A program made the position numbers and the translations under genes. 64,000 nt of DNA from CAWGOF01 sp963824225. Lineage in GTDB: Bacteria > Acidobacteriota > Polarisedimenticolia > Polarisedimenticolales > Polarisedimenticolaceae. The stretch spans positions 1,922,001-1,986,000 of the forward strand of contig CAWGOF010000003.1 of the NCBI GenBank assembly GCA_963824225.1. The letters are read 5' to 3'. Every line of letters starts with the position of its first letter. Within the stretch, counting starts at the first letter, position 1. The notes below the pieces were generated by a model that saw only the letters and a program-made list of their open reading frames with translations, was not told the origin of the DNA and did not search any database. Of the stretch, positions 7,178 to 15,399 are shown piece after piece.

Positions 7178-9904
7178 ATGCCGGACGCGCCCCGCTTGCT
7201 GCCACAGCACTTGGAGCTGATCCGCGGCTCGGCGATCTCCGAGGCCGTGGCTGAGGCCCGCGGTTACCGCTCGGTGTCGAACCGCGCCGAACTCGAGCGC
7301 CATGGCTTCACCAAGCCACAGCGCATCGTCCCTTGCCTGCTCGTTCCTGTCTGGAGCGTGCACGGCGAGATCGCCACCTACCAGATCCGCCCTGACACAC
7401 CCCGTATCGGCAAGAAAGGCAAGCCGATCAAGTACGAGACGCCGAAGGACTCCAGGATGGTCTTGGATGTCCCGCCTCCCGTGCGTCGATGGCTCGGTGA
7501 TCCGAGCCGCCCACTCTTCGTTACCGAGGGTGTTCGCAAGGCCGACGCCGCTTCCTCGCTGGACTTGTGCTGTATCGCGCTCCTCGGCGTATGGAACTGG
7601 CGTGGTCGCAACGTCCACGATGGCCGCGCGGCGCTGCCAGATTGGGAGGCGATCGCCCTGAACGACCGTGATGTCTTCGTCGTCTTCGACAGTGATGCCG
7701 TCTCCAAGCCCGAGGTGCGAGCCGCCCTTGCGCGCCTTCGGGAGTTCCTGCAGTCACGCGGTGCACATCCAAAGGTGATCGAGCTGCCGCCTGGAGACGG
7801 CGGGAGGAAGACCGGCCTTGATGACTACATCGCAGCTGGTCATGGTGTACCGGACTTGCTCGGCCTCGTATCCGATCGTCCGCTCGCCGGCGACACGGTC
7901 GCCACCGATCTCCAAACCTACGAATCCGCAGAGCATGGTCTTCTCTACAACAAGCCCATTCAGGGTGGCTTCATTCCCGTGCAGCTCACGAACTTCACGG
8001 CGCGGATCACGACCGAGATCAGGACGGACGACGGAGCCGAACAGCATCTGACCTTCGAGATCGAAGCGAGTCTGAAGGGTCGGCAGGCAAGATTCACGCT
8101 CGCGGCGAAACAGTTCTCGGGAATGAACTGGCCCCTCGAACACCTGGGTGCCGAAGCGATTGTGTATCCGGGGTCGAGCCTGCGCGAGCATGCGCGGACC
8201 GCCATTCAGCTCCTGTCTCCTGACCCGACGAAGCGTCGAGTGTTCGCACATCTCGGCTGGCGGCAGATCGAGGACCAGTGGTTGTACCTCCATGTCGGTG
8301 GCGCGATCGGGCCCCGCGGGTTGCAGGACGATATTGAAGTCGCGCTCCCGGAAGCGCTCCAACGCTACGTCCTTCCTGCGCCTCCGGAGGGCAGCTCCTT
8401 GCGGGACGCAATCCGGGCCAGCCTCGGGATTCTCGAGGTCGCCCCCGACATCATCACCGTGCCACTCCTGGCGACGACCTACCGTGCGCCCTTGGGCCAC
8501 GCCGACTTCACGAATCACATGACGGGCGACACTGGTGAAGGGAAGACCGCGCTAGCGCTGCTCGCCCAGCAGCATTTCGGTGCGGGCCACGATGCGGAAC
8601 ACGTCCCGGCGTCCTGGATCAGCACCGGCAACGCTCTCGAAGCGATCGCGTTCTGCGCGAAGGACGCGCTCCTGCTGGTTGACGACTTCGTGCCCAAGGG
8701 CTCGCAGGCCGATTTGCAGCGACTCAACCGGGAAGCCGAGCGCCTGCTTCGCGCACAGGCGAACGCAGCATCCCGTCAGCGGATGCGGCCCGACACAACG
8801 CTACGGCCAGCCAAGCCGCCCCGGGGGCTTCTCCTCTCCACGGGAGAAGAGGTGCCCCGAGGCAAGTCCCTTCGGGCCCGGCTGCTCGTCATCGAGGTCG
8901 AGACCGGCAGCGTGAACTGGGACCGGCTCACCGTCGCTCAAGCTGCGGCGAATTCGGGCCTCTTCGCCCAAGTCGTGAGCGCCTATGTCCAGTGGCTCGC
9001 CCGGAAGTACGACCAAGTGCGTCAGCGCCTCCCGCGCGAGCTTGGAGAGCTGCGAGAGCAAGCGACCCGCAGTGGACAGCATCGACGTACACCCGCCGTG
9101 ATCGCGAGTGTCGCCCTCGGGCTCCGCTACTTCATCGATTTTTCGCAAGATGCAGGTGCCCTGACCCCATCCGAAGCGGAGGCACTCTGGATCCGAGGTT
9201 GGCGGGCCATGGGGCAGGTCGCCGGAGCACAGGCGAAGTACCTCGATGCCGAGGAACCCACGCGCCGGTTCCTCGACTATCTCACGGCTGCCATCAGCAG
9301 CGGCCGAGCCCACGTGGCTTCGAGAGACGGCGCGTTCCCGACTCCTGCGGTGCCATGGGGATGGCGCCGCGACCGGGATCAAGACCCGTGGCACCCGCTC
9401 GGTGACTGCATCGGGTGGATCGACGACGACGACCTGTACCTCGAGTCCGAGGCTGCCTTTACGACCGTTCAGCGTCAGGCGAGGGACTCTGGCGAGGCGT
9501 TCGGGATCACGGTCGCCACGCTTCGTCGGCGCCTGCATGGCCGAGGGTACCTGCTCTCGACCGACCCCAAGCGGGAGACGCTGACGGTTCGACGGACCCT
9601 CGCCGGCGTGAGGCGCGATGTCCTCCATCTGCGGGCGAGCCGCCTCATGGGCCGACAACCTGACCAACCCGACCAAGACCCCGACGACCAAGCTGCAGAG
9701 CCGGATTCTCGGTCGGGTCGTTGGTCGGGTTCGTGGTCGGGTTCCGCTGACCCGCCACCAAAACCCGACCAGGAAACCCGACCAGAAGCTGGGGAAGCTA
9801 AAGCCCCGGCAGGGTCTCCTGGTCGGGTTGGTCGGGTTTGTGGTGAGAGGAAGAAGCGTCCTGCAAACGAGGTCGACGCGCCCCGGGAGACCTGGGAGCT
9901 ATGA
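7178..9904 (+). CDS. primase-helicase of an integrative element
   Basis: 908 residues. The N-terminal 240 residues resemble DUF3854/Toprim-type primase regions: FVTEGVRKADAA, VFVVFDSDA, then KTGLDDYIAAG. The middle has a P-loop GDTGEGKT near residue 449 and a Walker B LLLVDDF near 498, as in DUF927-type helicase domains of plasmids and prophages. The last 100 residues are a disordered tail rich in Pro, Asp, Gly and Ser. The DNA encoding that tail carries an iteron-like repeat cluster (9666-9838). The protein should start replication of the excised element. The stop overlaps the next ATG (ATGA). Confidence 0.75.
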   Translation: MPDAPRLLPQHLELIRGSAISEAVAEARGYRSVSNRAELERHGFTKPQRIVPCLLVPVWSVHGEIATYQIRPDTPRIGKKGKPIKYETPKDSRMVLDVPPPVRRWLGDPSRPLFVTEGVRKADAASSLDLCCIALLGVWNWRGRNVHDGRAALPDWEAIALNDRDVFVVFDSDAVSKPEVRAALARLREFLQSRGAHPKVIELPPGDGGRKTGLDDYIAAGHGVPDLLGLVSDRPLAGDTVATDLQTYESAEHGLLYNKPIQGGFIPVQLTNFTARITTEIRTDDGAEQHLTFEIEASLKGRQARFTLAAKQFSGMNWPLEHLGAEAIVYPGSSLREHARTAIQLLSPDPTKRRVFAHLGWRQIEDQWLYLHVGGAIGPRGLQDDIEVALPEALQRYVLPAPPEGSSLRDAIRASLGILEVAPDIITVPLLATTYRAPLGHADFTNHMTGDTGEGKTALALLAQQHFGAGHDAEHVPASWISTGNALEAIAFCAKDALLLVDDFVPKGSQADLQRLNREAERLLRAQANAASRQRMRPDTTLRPAKPPRGLLLSTGEEVPRGKSLRARLLVIEVETGSVNWDRLTVAQAAANSGLFAQVVSAYVQWLARKYDQVRQRLPRELGELREQATRSGQHRRTPAVIASVALGLRYFIDFSQDAGALTPSEAEALWIRGWRAMGQVAGAQAKYLDAEEPTRRFLDYLTAAISSGRAHVASRDGAFPTPAVPWGWRRDRDQDPWHPLGDCIGWIDDDDLYLESEAAFTTVQRQARDSGEAFGITVATLRRRLHGRGYLLSTDPKRETLTVRRTLAGVRRDVLHLRASRLMGRQPDQPDQDPDDQAAEPDSRSGRWSGSWSGSADPPPKPDQETRPEAGEAKAPAGSPGRVGRVCGERKKRPANEVDAPRETWEL
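9666..9838. repeat. cluster of eight AACCCGACC/GGTCGGGTT repeats
   Basis: Eight copies of a 9-bp word in both orientations: AACCCGACC at 9666, 9762 and 9775; GGTCGGGTT at 9723, 9735, 9821 and 9830; and GGTCGGGTC at 9711. The arrangement forms several possible hairpins. It lies in the 3' end of the primase-helicase gene, where the protein is low-complexity. This looks like an iteron array or origin embedded in the gene; Pro/Asp-rich coding repetition is the simpler alternative. Confidence 0.55.
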
Positions 9905-10545
9905 GGGCAGTCGCCAACAGCCTCCTCGACGACCTTCGGAACCGCGGCGTCGATGTCCGTGTCCGCGGCGATCGCCTCATCGTCGACGCTCCGCGGGGGG
10001 TGCTATCGGACTACGACCGCGCAGCCCTGAGTACGACCAAGCCACTCCTTGTCGAACGACTCGCCCTTGAGACCAAGCTGTTGGATATGTCGCTCGAGGA
10101 GTTCGGGAGCGAGGGGTTCTCGATCCAGATCAGGGTCCCATGGCTCGACGAGACCTTGTGGTGGGTGCCCCGCTCGGAGCATGTTGACATCTTGGTGCAG
10201 CAGGGTGTTTCGCGAGGCCGCGTCTATACCTCCAGCGAACTGACCAACCTGACCAATCTGCTCGACGCCGGTGCTGAATCGCCCGATGTCCAGGGCATCG
10301 CCCGGCTGAGGCTGACCCTCGACGCAACGATCGTCGGTGTCGAGGAGGCTGCCGAACCGCCCGCTGTCTCTGTCCCACCGCCGACTGTCGCCGACGAGTG
10401 CCGAACCTGCCAGGGGCTCCGCTTCTGGCGGTCAATCTACGGCCAGGTCATCTGCGGCATCTGCCATCCGCCGGCGCATCCGGGGGTCGTCGCTGAATGG
10501 CTCGACCCCGTCGCGGCTCCGCCCGGGGCGATCACACAGCGATGA
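9901..10545 (+). CDS. TubC-like N-terminal domain plus zinc ribbon
   Basis: 214 residues. Residues 5-55 match the TubC docking-domain pattern (LLDDLRNRGVDVRVRGDRL, LSDYDRAALSTTKPLLVERL), a fold also common at the front of plasmid and element proteins. The C-terminal part has CRTCQGLRFWRS followed by VICGICHPPAHPG, a likely four-Cys zinc ribbon. It overlaps the primase stop and the next start by ATGA, so it is made with them. It may be a partner of the primase-helicase; inferred from position only. Confidence 0.6.
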   Translation: MRAVANSLLDDLRNRGVDVRVRGDRLIVDAPRGVLSDYDRAALSTTKPLLVERLALETKLLDMSLEEFGSEGFSIQIRVPWLDETLWWVPRSEHVDILVQQGVSRGRVYTSSELTNLTNLLDAGAESPDVQGIARLRLTLDATIVGVEEAAEPPAVSVPPPTVADECRTCQGLRFWRSIYGQVICGICHPPAHPGVVAEWLDPVAAPPGAITQR

Positions 10546-10730
10546 TCACCGCGTCGAAGTCGGACCTCGCGGAACTCGCCAGCTTGCTCGCCCGTGCGTT
10601 TCTACGACTGGCCCGTACTGCGCCAGAACGCGCCGTCTCTCGTACGCAGGAGGCGCACAAACGCCTTGAGGTTGTTGGCCCGGAGAGCCACTGTTGCGAG
10701 CGGGAAACCCAACACGGGGGCGCCCGATGA
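10542..10730 (+). CDS. small hypothetical protein (62 aa) in the element operon
   Basis: Its ATG overlaps the previous stop and its stop overlaps the next ATG (ATGA on both sides), which is good evidence that this short frame is translated. The sequence is helical and basic (DLAELASLLARAFLRLARTA) with CC and His residues near the end. No family recognised. Confidence 0.6.
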   Translation: MITASKSDLAELASLLARAFLRLARTAPERAVSRTQEAHKRLEVVGPESHCCERETQHGGAR

Positions 10731-11218
10731 GCAACAGCATCCTCCACGAAATTCGCCGCATTCAGCAGCTTTCGGTGAACGAGCTGCAGGTTGAATGGGC
10801 GCGGCTCTACGACGGTGAGGCGTGTCGATCCCGGAACCGGCCCTACCTGGTCCAGCGCTTGTGCTGGAGGTTGCAGGAGCGGCGGTTGGGCGGCCTCAAC
10901 GACGCGGCGAAGCGTCGGCTGGAGCAGTTGGGCCAAGCCGAGTTCCAGCGCGCCCGTACGCCCAACGTGGGCCTCGATGTGGCCGCTCCTGCGCCGGTCG
11001 AGACCTCGCGTCGGGTGCGCGACCCGCGTATGCCTGTCGTCGGCAGCGTGATCACCAAGATGTACAAGGGTCGCGAGCTACGGATCGTCGTTCGGGAGGG
11101 CGGCTTCGAATTCGAGGGGAGCGTGTTCGCTTCGTTGAGCGCCCTGGCCAGGGAGATCACGGGGTCCACCCACATCAACGGCAAGCTGTTCTTCGGCCTC
11201 ACGGGGCGGAAGCGCTGA
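10727..11218 (+). CDS. DUF2924 family protein
   Basis: 163 residues. It has the DUF2924 pattern of elements that carry large serine recombinases: an N-terminal helix (LHEIRRIQQLSVNELQVEW), NRPYLVQRLCWRLQERRLGG, then a C-terminal beta domain with YKGRELRIVVREGGFEFEG and FASLSALAREITG. The partner recombinase starts in the overlapping TGATG. The biochemical role of DUF2924 is unknown; the fixed pairing suggests an accessory to recombination. Confidence 0.85.
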   Translation: MSNSILHEIRRIQQLSVNELQVEWARLYDGEACRSRNRPYLVQRLCWRLQERRLGGLNDAAKRRLEQLGQAEFQRARTPNVGLDVAAPAPVETSRRVRDPRMPVVGSVITKMYKGRELRIVVREGGFEFEGSVFASLSALAREITGSTHINGKLFFGLTGRKR

Positions 11219-12798
11219 TGCCCCAGGCGCTGCGCAACGGGCGTGCCCGGGTGGCGGTGGCCGTCCAGGTTCCCGTTCGCTGCGCGATCTACGCCCGTGT
11301 CAGCACCGACGAGCGGCTGGGCCAAGAGTTCAACTCGCTCCACGCCCAGCGCGAGGCCGCCGAAGCCTTCATCGCGAGCCAGCGCTCTGAGGGCTGGACG
11401 GCGTTGCCTGAGGTCTACAACGACGGCGGCTGGAGCGGCGGCACGACCGAACGGCCGGCGCTGAAGCAGCTGCTCGCCGACGTCGTGGACGGCAAGATCG
11501 ACTCGGTGATCGTCTACAAGCTCGACCGCCTGTCCCGGTCGATGCGCGACTTCCTGAACCTGATCGCCCTCTTCGAGAAGCACGGCGTTGCGTTCGTCTC
11601 GGTGACCCAGCAGTTCAACACCTCGACGCCGGTCGGCCGTATGACGCTGCGGATGCTCATGTCGTTCGCTGAATTCGAGCGCGATCTTGTCTCGGAACGA
11701 ACGCGCGACAAGCTGCAGGCGGCTCGACGCAGGGGGAAGGCCGTCGGCGGCCACCTCGTCCTCGGCTACGACCGCGAGCCCGGAAGCGGCCGCCTCGTCG
11801 TGAGCAAGGACGAGGTCGAGACCGTCCGCGAGATCTTTCGGCTGTTCCTCGAGCGACGCTCCCTCGTCGAGGTCGCCGCGGAACTGACCCGCCGAGGCGT
11901 GACGTTGAAGCGTTGGACGACGCGGGACGGGAAGGACTTCGGCGGTGGGCGCTTCGACAAGGTGAGCCTGCGCCGCATGCTCACGAATCACACGTACGTC
12001 GGCAAGGTCGCTTTCCAGGGAACGGTCTACGACGGCGAGCACGAGGGGATCGTCCCGCCGAAGGTGTTCCGGGAGGTGCAGCGGGTCCTCGACGAGAACC
12101 GTCGCGATCATGGGACCGTCCTGCGGAACTCCCACGGCGCGCTGCTTCGCGGCCTCCTCTGCTGCGGCTCGTGCGGCACCGCGATGGTCCACGCACCGAC
12201 GAAGGCCGGCGGGCGGCTGTACAGGTACTACAGATGTGGCAACAGCAATCGGCGCGGCGCGGGGGCTTGCCCCAACCGGTCCGTATCCGCCGACCGCGTC
12301 GAGACCTTCGTCGTGGACCAGGTTCGCCGGATCGGCGCCGACCAGGAGCTGCAGCAGGCGACGTTCGAGCAGGCCGTGGCACAGGTGCGAGCGCAGCGTC
12401 GTGGGCTCAAGGCCGAGGGCAAGCGTCTGGGGCGGGACCTCGTTGCTGCCCAGGCCGATGTCCAGCGCCTCGTCGGCGCCGTCTCGCGCGTGACCGGCCC
12501 CGCAGCCGACGCGATCGCTGCAGAGCTGGCCAAGGTCCAGGAGCGGGTCGCGACGCTCACGGCTCGGCAGCGTGAGGTCGCTGTAGACGTCGCCCTGCTC
12601 GCGGCCCAGGACGTCGACCGTGATGCCGTGGCCCGGGCGCTCGCCGAGTTCGACCCGCTTTGGGACGTGCTGCTCACGCCGGAGCGCGAGCGGGTCCTGC
12701 GCTTGCTCATCAGCCGGATCGAGTACAGCGGCGGCGAGATCACGGTCAACTGGCGCATCCAGGGCTTCGGGCAACTCGCGGCCGAGGTTGCGCCGTGA
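11218..12798 (+). CDS. large serine recombinase (site-specific integrase)
   Basis: 526 residues. The resolvase catalytic domain is at about 20-165: IYARVSTDERLG with catalytic Ser near 29, VYKLDRLSRS, and the FAEFERDLVSERT motif. A recombinase DNA-binding domain follows (RRMLTNHTYVGKV), then a zinc ribbon near 320-355 (CCGSCGTAMV, YYRCGNSNRRGAGACPN) and a coiled coil to about 480. These are all the parts of a phage-type integrase that joins attP and attB. It likely moved the 1.5-13.2 kb region. Start and stop overlap the neighbouring genes. Confidence 0.92.
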   Translation: MPQALRNGRARVAVAVQVPVRCAIYARVSTDERLGQEFNSLHAQREAAEAFIASQRSEGWTALPEVYNDGGWSGGTTERPALKQLLADVVDGKIDSVIVYKLDRLSRSMRDFLNLIALFEKHGVAFVSVTQQFNTSTPVGRMTLRMLMSFAEFERDLVSERTRDKLQAARRRGKAVGGHLVLGYDREPGSGRLVVSKDEVETVREIFRLFLERRSLVEVAAELTRRGVTLKRWTTRDGKDFGGGRFDKVSLRRMLTNHTYVGKVAFQGTVYDGEHEGIVPPKVFREVQRVLDENRRDHGTVLRNSHGALLRGLLCCGSCGTAMVHAPTKAGGRLYRYYRCGNSNRRGAGACPNRSVSADRVETFVVDQVRRIGADQELQQATFEQAVAQVRAQRRGLKAEGKRLGRDLVAAQADVQRLVGAVSRVTGPAADAIAAELAKVQERVATLTARQREVAVDVALLAAQDVDRDAVARALAEFDPLWDVLLTPERERVLRLLISRIEYSGGEITVNWRIQGFGQLAAEVAP

Positions 12799-13175
12799 AC
12801 CACGCCGCCGCGAGGACCGTGCTGCGCGTCGACTTCGCTTCGCCGCGGCCACAGCGGGCCACCATGCCCGCCACGGGTCGCGTACCGCGCGTGGCCCGAC
12901 TGCTCGCTCTTGCCCACCGCATCGACGCGCTCATCCAGGTCGGCGAGCTACGGAACCTCGCTGAGGCTGCGCGGGTCCTCGGGCTGACCAGGGCGCGGGT
13001 TACGCAGTTCATGAACCTGCTGCTGCTCTCGCCCGAGATTCAGCTCGCCCTGCTCGAGCTACCGCCGACCACCGGCCGCGACATGGTCACGGAGCGGAGC
13101 CTGCGGAAGATCGTCGCGGAACCGATGTGGGAACGGCAGGTCGTCGCGTTCGGCTTCGCTACTCCCGCCAAGTGA
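12795..13175 (+). CDS. helix-turn-helix protein paired with the recombinase
   Basis: 126 residues from a GTG that overlaps the recombinase stop (GTGA). The core has a ParB/KorB-type helix-turn-helix: LAEAARVLGLTRARVTQFMN, followed by LLLLSPEIQLALLEL. Small proteins with exactly this motif often follow large serine recombinases and may act as directionality factors or repressors. It is the last gene of the coupled operon and its end overlaps a converging minus-strand gene by 17 bases. Confidence 0.75.
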   Translation: MNHAAARTVLRVDFASPRPQRATMPATGRVPRVARLLALAHRIDALIQVGELRNLAEAARVLGLTRARVTQFMNLLLLSPEIQLALLELPPTTGRDMVTERSLRKIVAEPMWERQVVAFGFATPAK

Positions 13176-13507
13176 ACACTCGTAGGACGTCCAGGACGCG
13201 GGCCCCTTCCTCCCGGCCCCACTGCCACAGTGCTTCCGTGACCTTCTGAACGGACTCGTCGGAGTCATCGACCTCACCGTCATCGGTCTTGCCCAGTGCC
13301 TGGAACTTGCTCAGGACGCGTGTGTACCTCGCTTCCTTGCGAAGTCCTCCCTTCCAAAAGGACAGGCCGGCGTCGCGCAACGCCGTGAGAAGCCGAATCC
13401 GCACGTCCGCATCCGCGACGGGCCCCAACTCCATGCATAGTTGAAGCCGGCCCGTTTCCTTCTGGTAGTAGAACCACCATTGGATCGGAAACGTACGCTC
13501 CAAGAAG
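13159..13507 (-). pseudogene. 3' part of a gene split by the IS3 element
   Basis: An open frame of about 115 codons (FPIQWWFYYQKETGR, LSFWKGGLRKEARYTRVLS, ending VLRVFTWRE) that runs into the left end of the IS without a start of its own. Joined directly to the frame at the right end of the IS (14792-15039), it continues in the same phase (VEVTGA followed by FLERTFPIQ). It is therefore read as the C-terminal half of an interrupted nuclease-like gene. Confidence 0.6.
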
Positions 13508-13573
13508 TGGTCTGACCCCCGATTCGGCTAGACACTTTTCGCGCCCTATGATGGGCGCCGAAAGGTGGGCGAG

Positions 13574-13927
13574 ATGGGGGAATTCAAGCGGAAGTCGGAT
13601 GGTCGGCGGATCTTCACGTCCGACTTCAAGCGAGCCACGGTGGCGCGGATCACCTCGCAGGAGAAGACGCTCGCTGAGATGTCGCGCGAGCTCGAGATCG
13701 CACCGGCGGTATTGCGGAACTGGATGCGCTTGGCCGACGGCGGGAGTCGAGCCGCCGTCGACGCCGGCGAAGAGGTCGTGCCGGTCAGCCGGGTGCGCGA
13801 ACTCGAGAAACAGGTTCGCGACCTCCAGCGCCTGGTCGGCAAGCAAGCCATGACCATCGAAATCCTGGAAGCTGCGCGAGAGGTAGTAAAAAAAAGTCCG
13901 CGCTTGTTCAAAGGGTCCAAGCGGTGA
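13574..13927 (+). CDS. IS3-family transposase OrfA
   Basis: 117 residues: an HTH domain (FTSDFKRATVARIT, LAEMSRELEIAPAVLRNWMR) and a leucine-zipper-like helix (VRELEKQVRDLQRLVGKQAM) that binds the IS ends and multimerises. Near its 3' end is A8 (13888-13895), read as A-AAA-AAA, where a -1 slip would fuse it to OrfB. The ATG at 13574 aligns with the start of copy 2. Confidence 0.9.
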   Translation: MGEFKRKSDGRRIFTSDFKRATVARITSQEKTLAEMSRELEIAPAVLRNWMRLADGGSRAAVDAGEEVVPVSRVRELEKQVRDLQRLVGKQAMTIEILEAAREVVKKSPRLFKGSKR

Positions 13928-14772
13928 CCGGCCATTCGACGACGGCGGTCTGCAGGGCCCTTGGGGTAGCGCGAGCGACCGCCTACCTGCGGCCGCGTCC
14001 GCGCGTCGGCCACTTCTATCGGCGGGCCGAGGACCGGGAGGTCCTCCTGCAGATCATGTCGGTGGTCCGGGAGCGCGCGAGCTACGGCACGCGGCGAACG
14101 CACACCTTGGTCAATCGTCAGCGCCGGCTGCGCGGTGAAATGCCTTACAACCGCAAGCGAATTCGTCGTGTGATGCGCATCAACCAACTGACGTTGCCCG
14201 GCAAGATTCGTCGCCGTGATCGCCCTCATACGGGTCAGGTCCGCATGCCGACTTCGAACCAGCGTTGGTGCTCGGATGGCTTCAACATCCGTTGCTGGAA
14301 TGGTGATCTCGTACGTGTTGCCTTCGCCTTGGATTGTCATGATCGGGAAGCGCTTGACCACGTCGCAGCGGCCCGCGATCTCAAGGGCCAAGACATTCGC
14401 CTGCTGCTCGACAGGGCTCTGTGGTCCCGCTTCGGAGAGCGCACCTTGAAGACCCCGATCGAGATCCAGTGGCTCTCGGACAACGGAGGCCCCTACACCT
14501 CGTTCGAGACCGTGCTGTATGCGCAGGAACTGGGTTTCAAGCCCGTCACAACCCCGGCCTACAGCCCGGAATCGAACGGCATGGCCGAAGCTTTCGTCAA
14601 CACGATCAAGCGCGACTACGTTGGAGGCGCAGACCTGAGCGATGCTGAGACCGTCCTCAGGCAACTGCCGGCCTGGCTCGATGACTACAACCGAGTGGCT
14701 CCGCATTCAGCCCTCGGAGGCCTTGCACCCTTGGAGTACAGGAACCGAAAAGAACAGACCCAAAGTGTCTAG
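13924..14772 (+). CDS. IS3-family transposase OrfB (integrase core)
   Basis: 282 residues from GTG, or read as a -1 frameshift fusion with OrfA. Contains HTH_21-type YGTRRTHTLVNRQRRL and an rve catalytic core: SDGFNIRCWNGDLVRVAFAL-type first Asp, WLSDNGGPYTS with the second Asp, and YSPESNGMAEAFVNTIKRDY with the catalytic Glu. All three DDE residues are present, so the element looks active. The GTG overlaps the OrfA stop. Confidence 0.92.
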   Translation: MTGHSTTAVCRALGVARATAYLRPRPRVGHFYRRAEDREVLLQIMSVVRERASYGTRRTHTLVNRQRRLRGEMPYNRKRIRRVMRINQLTLPGKIRRRDRPHTGQVRMPTSNQRWCSDGFNIRCWNGDLVRVAFALDCHDREALDHVAAARDLKGQDIRLLLDRALWSRFGERTLKTPIEIQWLSDNGGPYTSFETVLYAQELGFKPVTTPAYSPESNGMAEAFVNTIKRDYVGGADLSDAETVLRQLPAWLDDYNRVAPHSALGGLAPLEYRNRKEQTQSV

Positions 14773-14791
14773 CGAATCGGGGGTCAGACCA

Positions 14792-15039
14792 GCGCCCGTC
14801 ACCTCCACAGACAGGATCGCGTTGCCGTCCGAGTAGATCAAATCCGCCTCTGGGGGAGACGCGTGGCGCTGGAAAGCATACTGCGTCGCGTTGCGGTCGT
14901 TGAACCAAGCAACGAACTGATCGCCCGCCCATCGCTCGACCCTTTCCTTCAGAGTCCCTGGCACGATCCAACCCTCGGCTCGTAGAACGGCCTTCCAAGT
15001 CGTCGTCGCGGCAACTTCCACGCCGAAGCGCCGCAGCAC
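14792..15039 (-). pseudogene. 5' part of a nuclease-like gene split by the IS3 element
   Basis: About 83 codons of host sequence (LRRFGVEVAATTTWKAVLR, WAGDQFVAWFNDRNATQ, EADLIYSDGNAILSVEVTGA) before the frame enters the IS. The pattern of Asp, then a short beta pair, then VEVT resembles the core of PD-(D/E)XK nuclease-like proteins. The continuation lies beyond the IS at 13159-13507. Function is only suggested by the motif. Confidence 0.55.
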
Positions 15040-15081
15040 AGATCGGTGGAGCGCTGCAGCGTCATCGAGGCTACTACGACC

Positions 15082-15399
15082 CTAGTCCGTAACGACCGTC
15101 CCTCCCCAGGCAGCACGCACCTCTTCGGCAATCGACATCGCAAGACTTCGCGCCCCAGGTCCGTAGTGAAGCGCAACGGCGGAGACGGGATTGAAACCAA
15201 GACGTTTGGCATAGTCGGAGACGTACTCCGGCGCATAAGCCTCGAAACCCTCGAGATCAATCTCGACGCGGACGCGTCCCTTTTGGATCATTCCGAAGAA
15301 AGGCGGGCCCTCTTTCGACGTCCCCCCGCGGCTCCCAACTAGCTCCGCAAGCCACTCCGCGGGAACGCGCTGTGGTGTAACGACCGCGACGTCAACCAT
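15082..15399 (-). CDS. hypothetical protein (105 aa)
   Basis: Start chosen at the ATG 15399, which overlaps the end of the upstream gene by 8 bases. The sequence VDVAVVTPQRVPAEWLAEL, PFFGMIQKGRVRVEIDLEGF and YAKRLGFNPVSAVALHYG is regular and protein-like, but I recognise no family. It belongs to a run of small minus-strand genes between the IS and the tRNA. Confidence 0.5.
   Translation of the reverse strand: MVDVAVVTPQRVPAEWLAELVGSRGGTSKEGPPFFGMIQKGRVRVEIDLEGFEAYAPEYVSDYAKRLGFNPVSAVALHYGPGARSLAMSIAEEVRAAWGGTVVTD

Larger units (their letters stand above)
13508..14791 (+). mobile_element. IS3-family insertion sequence, copy 1
   Basis: 1284-bp element with terminal inverted repeats beginning TGGTCTGACCCCCGATTCG on both sides; the left end has one extra G after that. 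It carries overlapping orfA and orfB with an A8 slippery run. No target duplication is visible: GAAG is on the left and GCGC on the right. A near-identical copy in the opposite orientation lies at 52426-53708. Confidence 0.92.
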
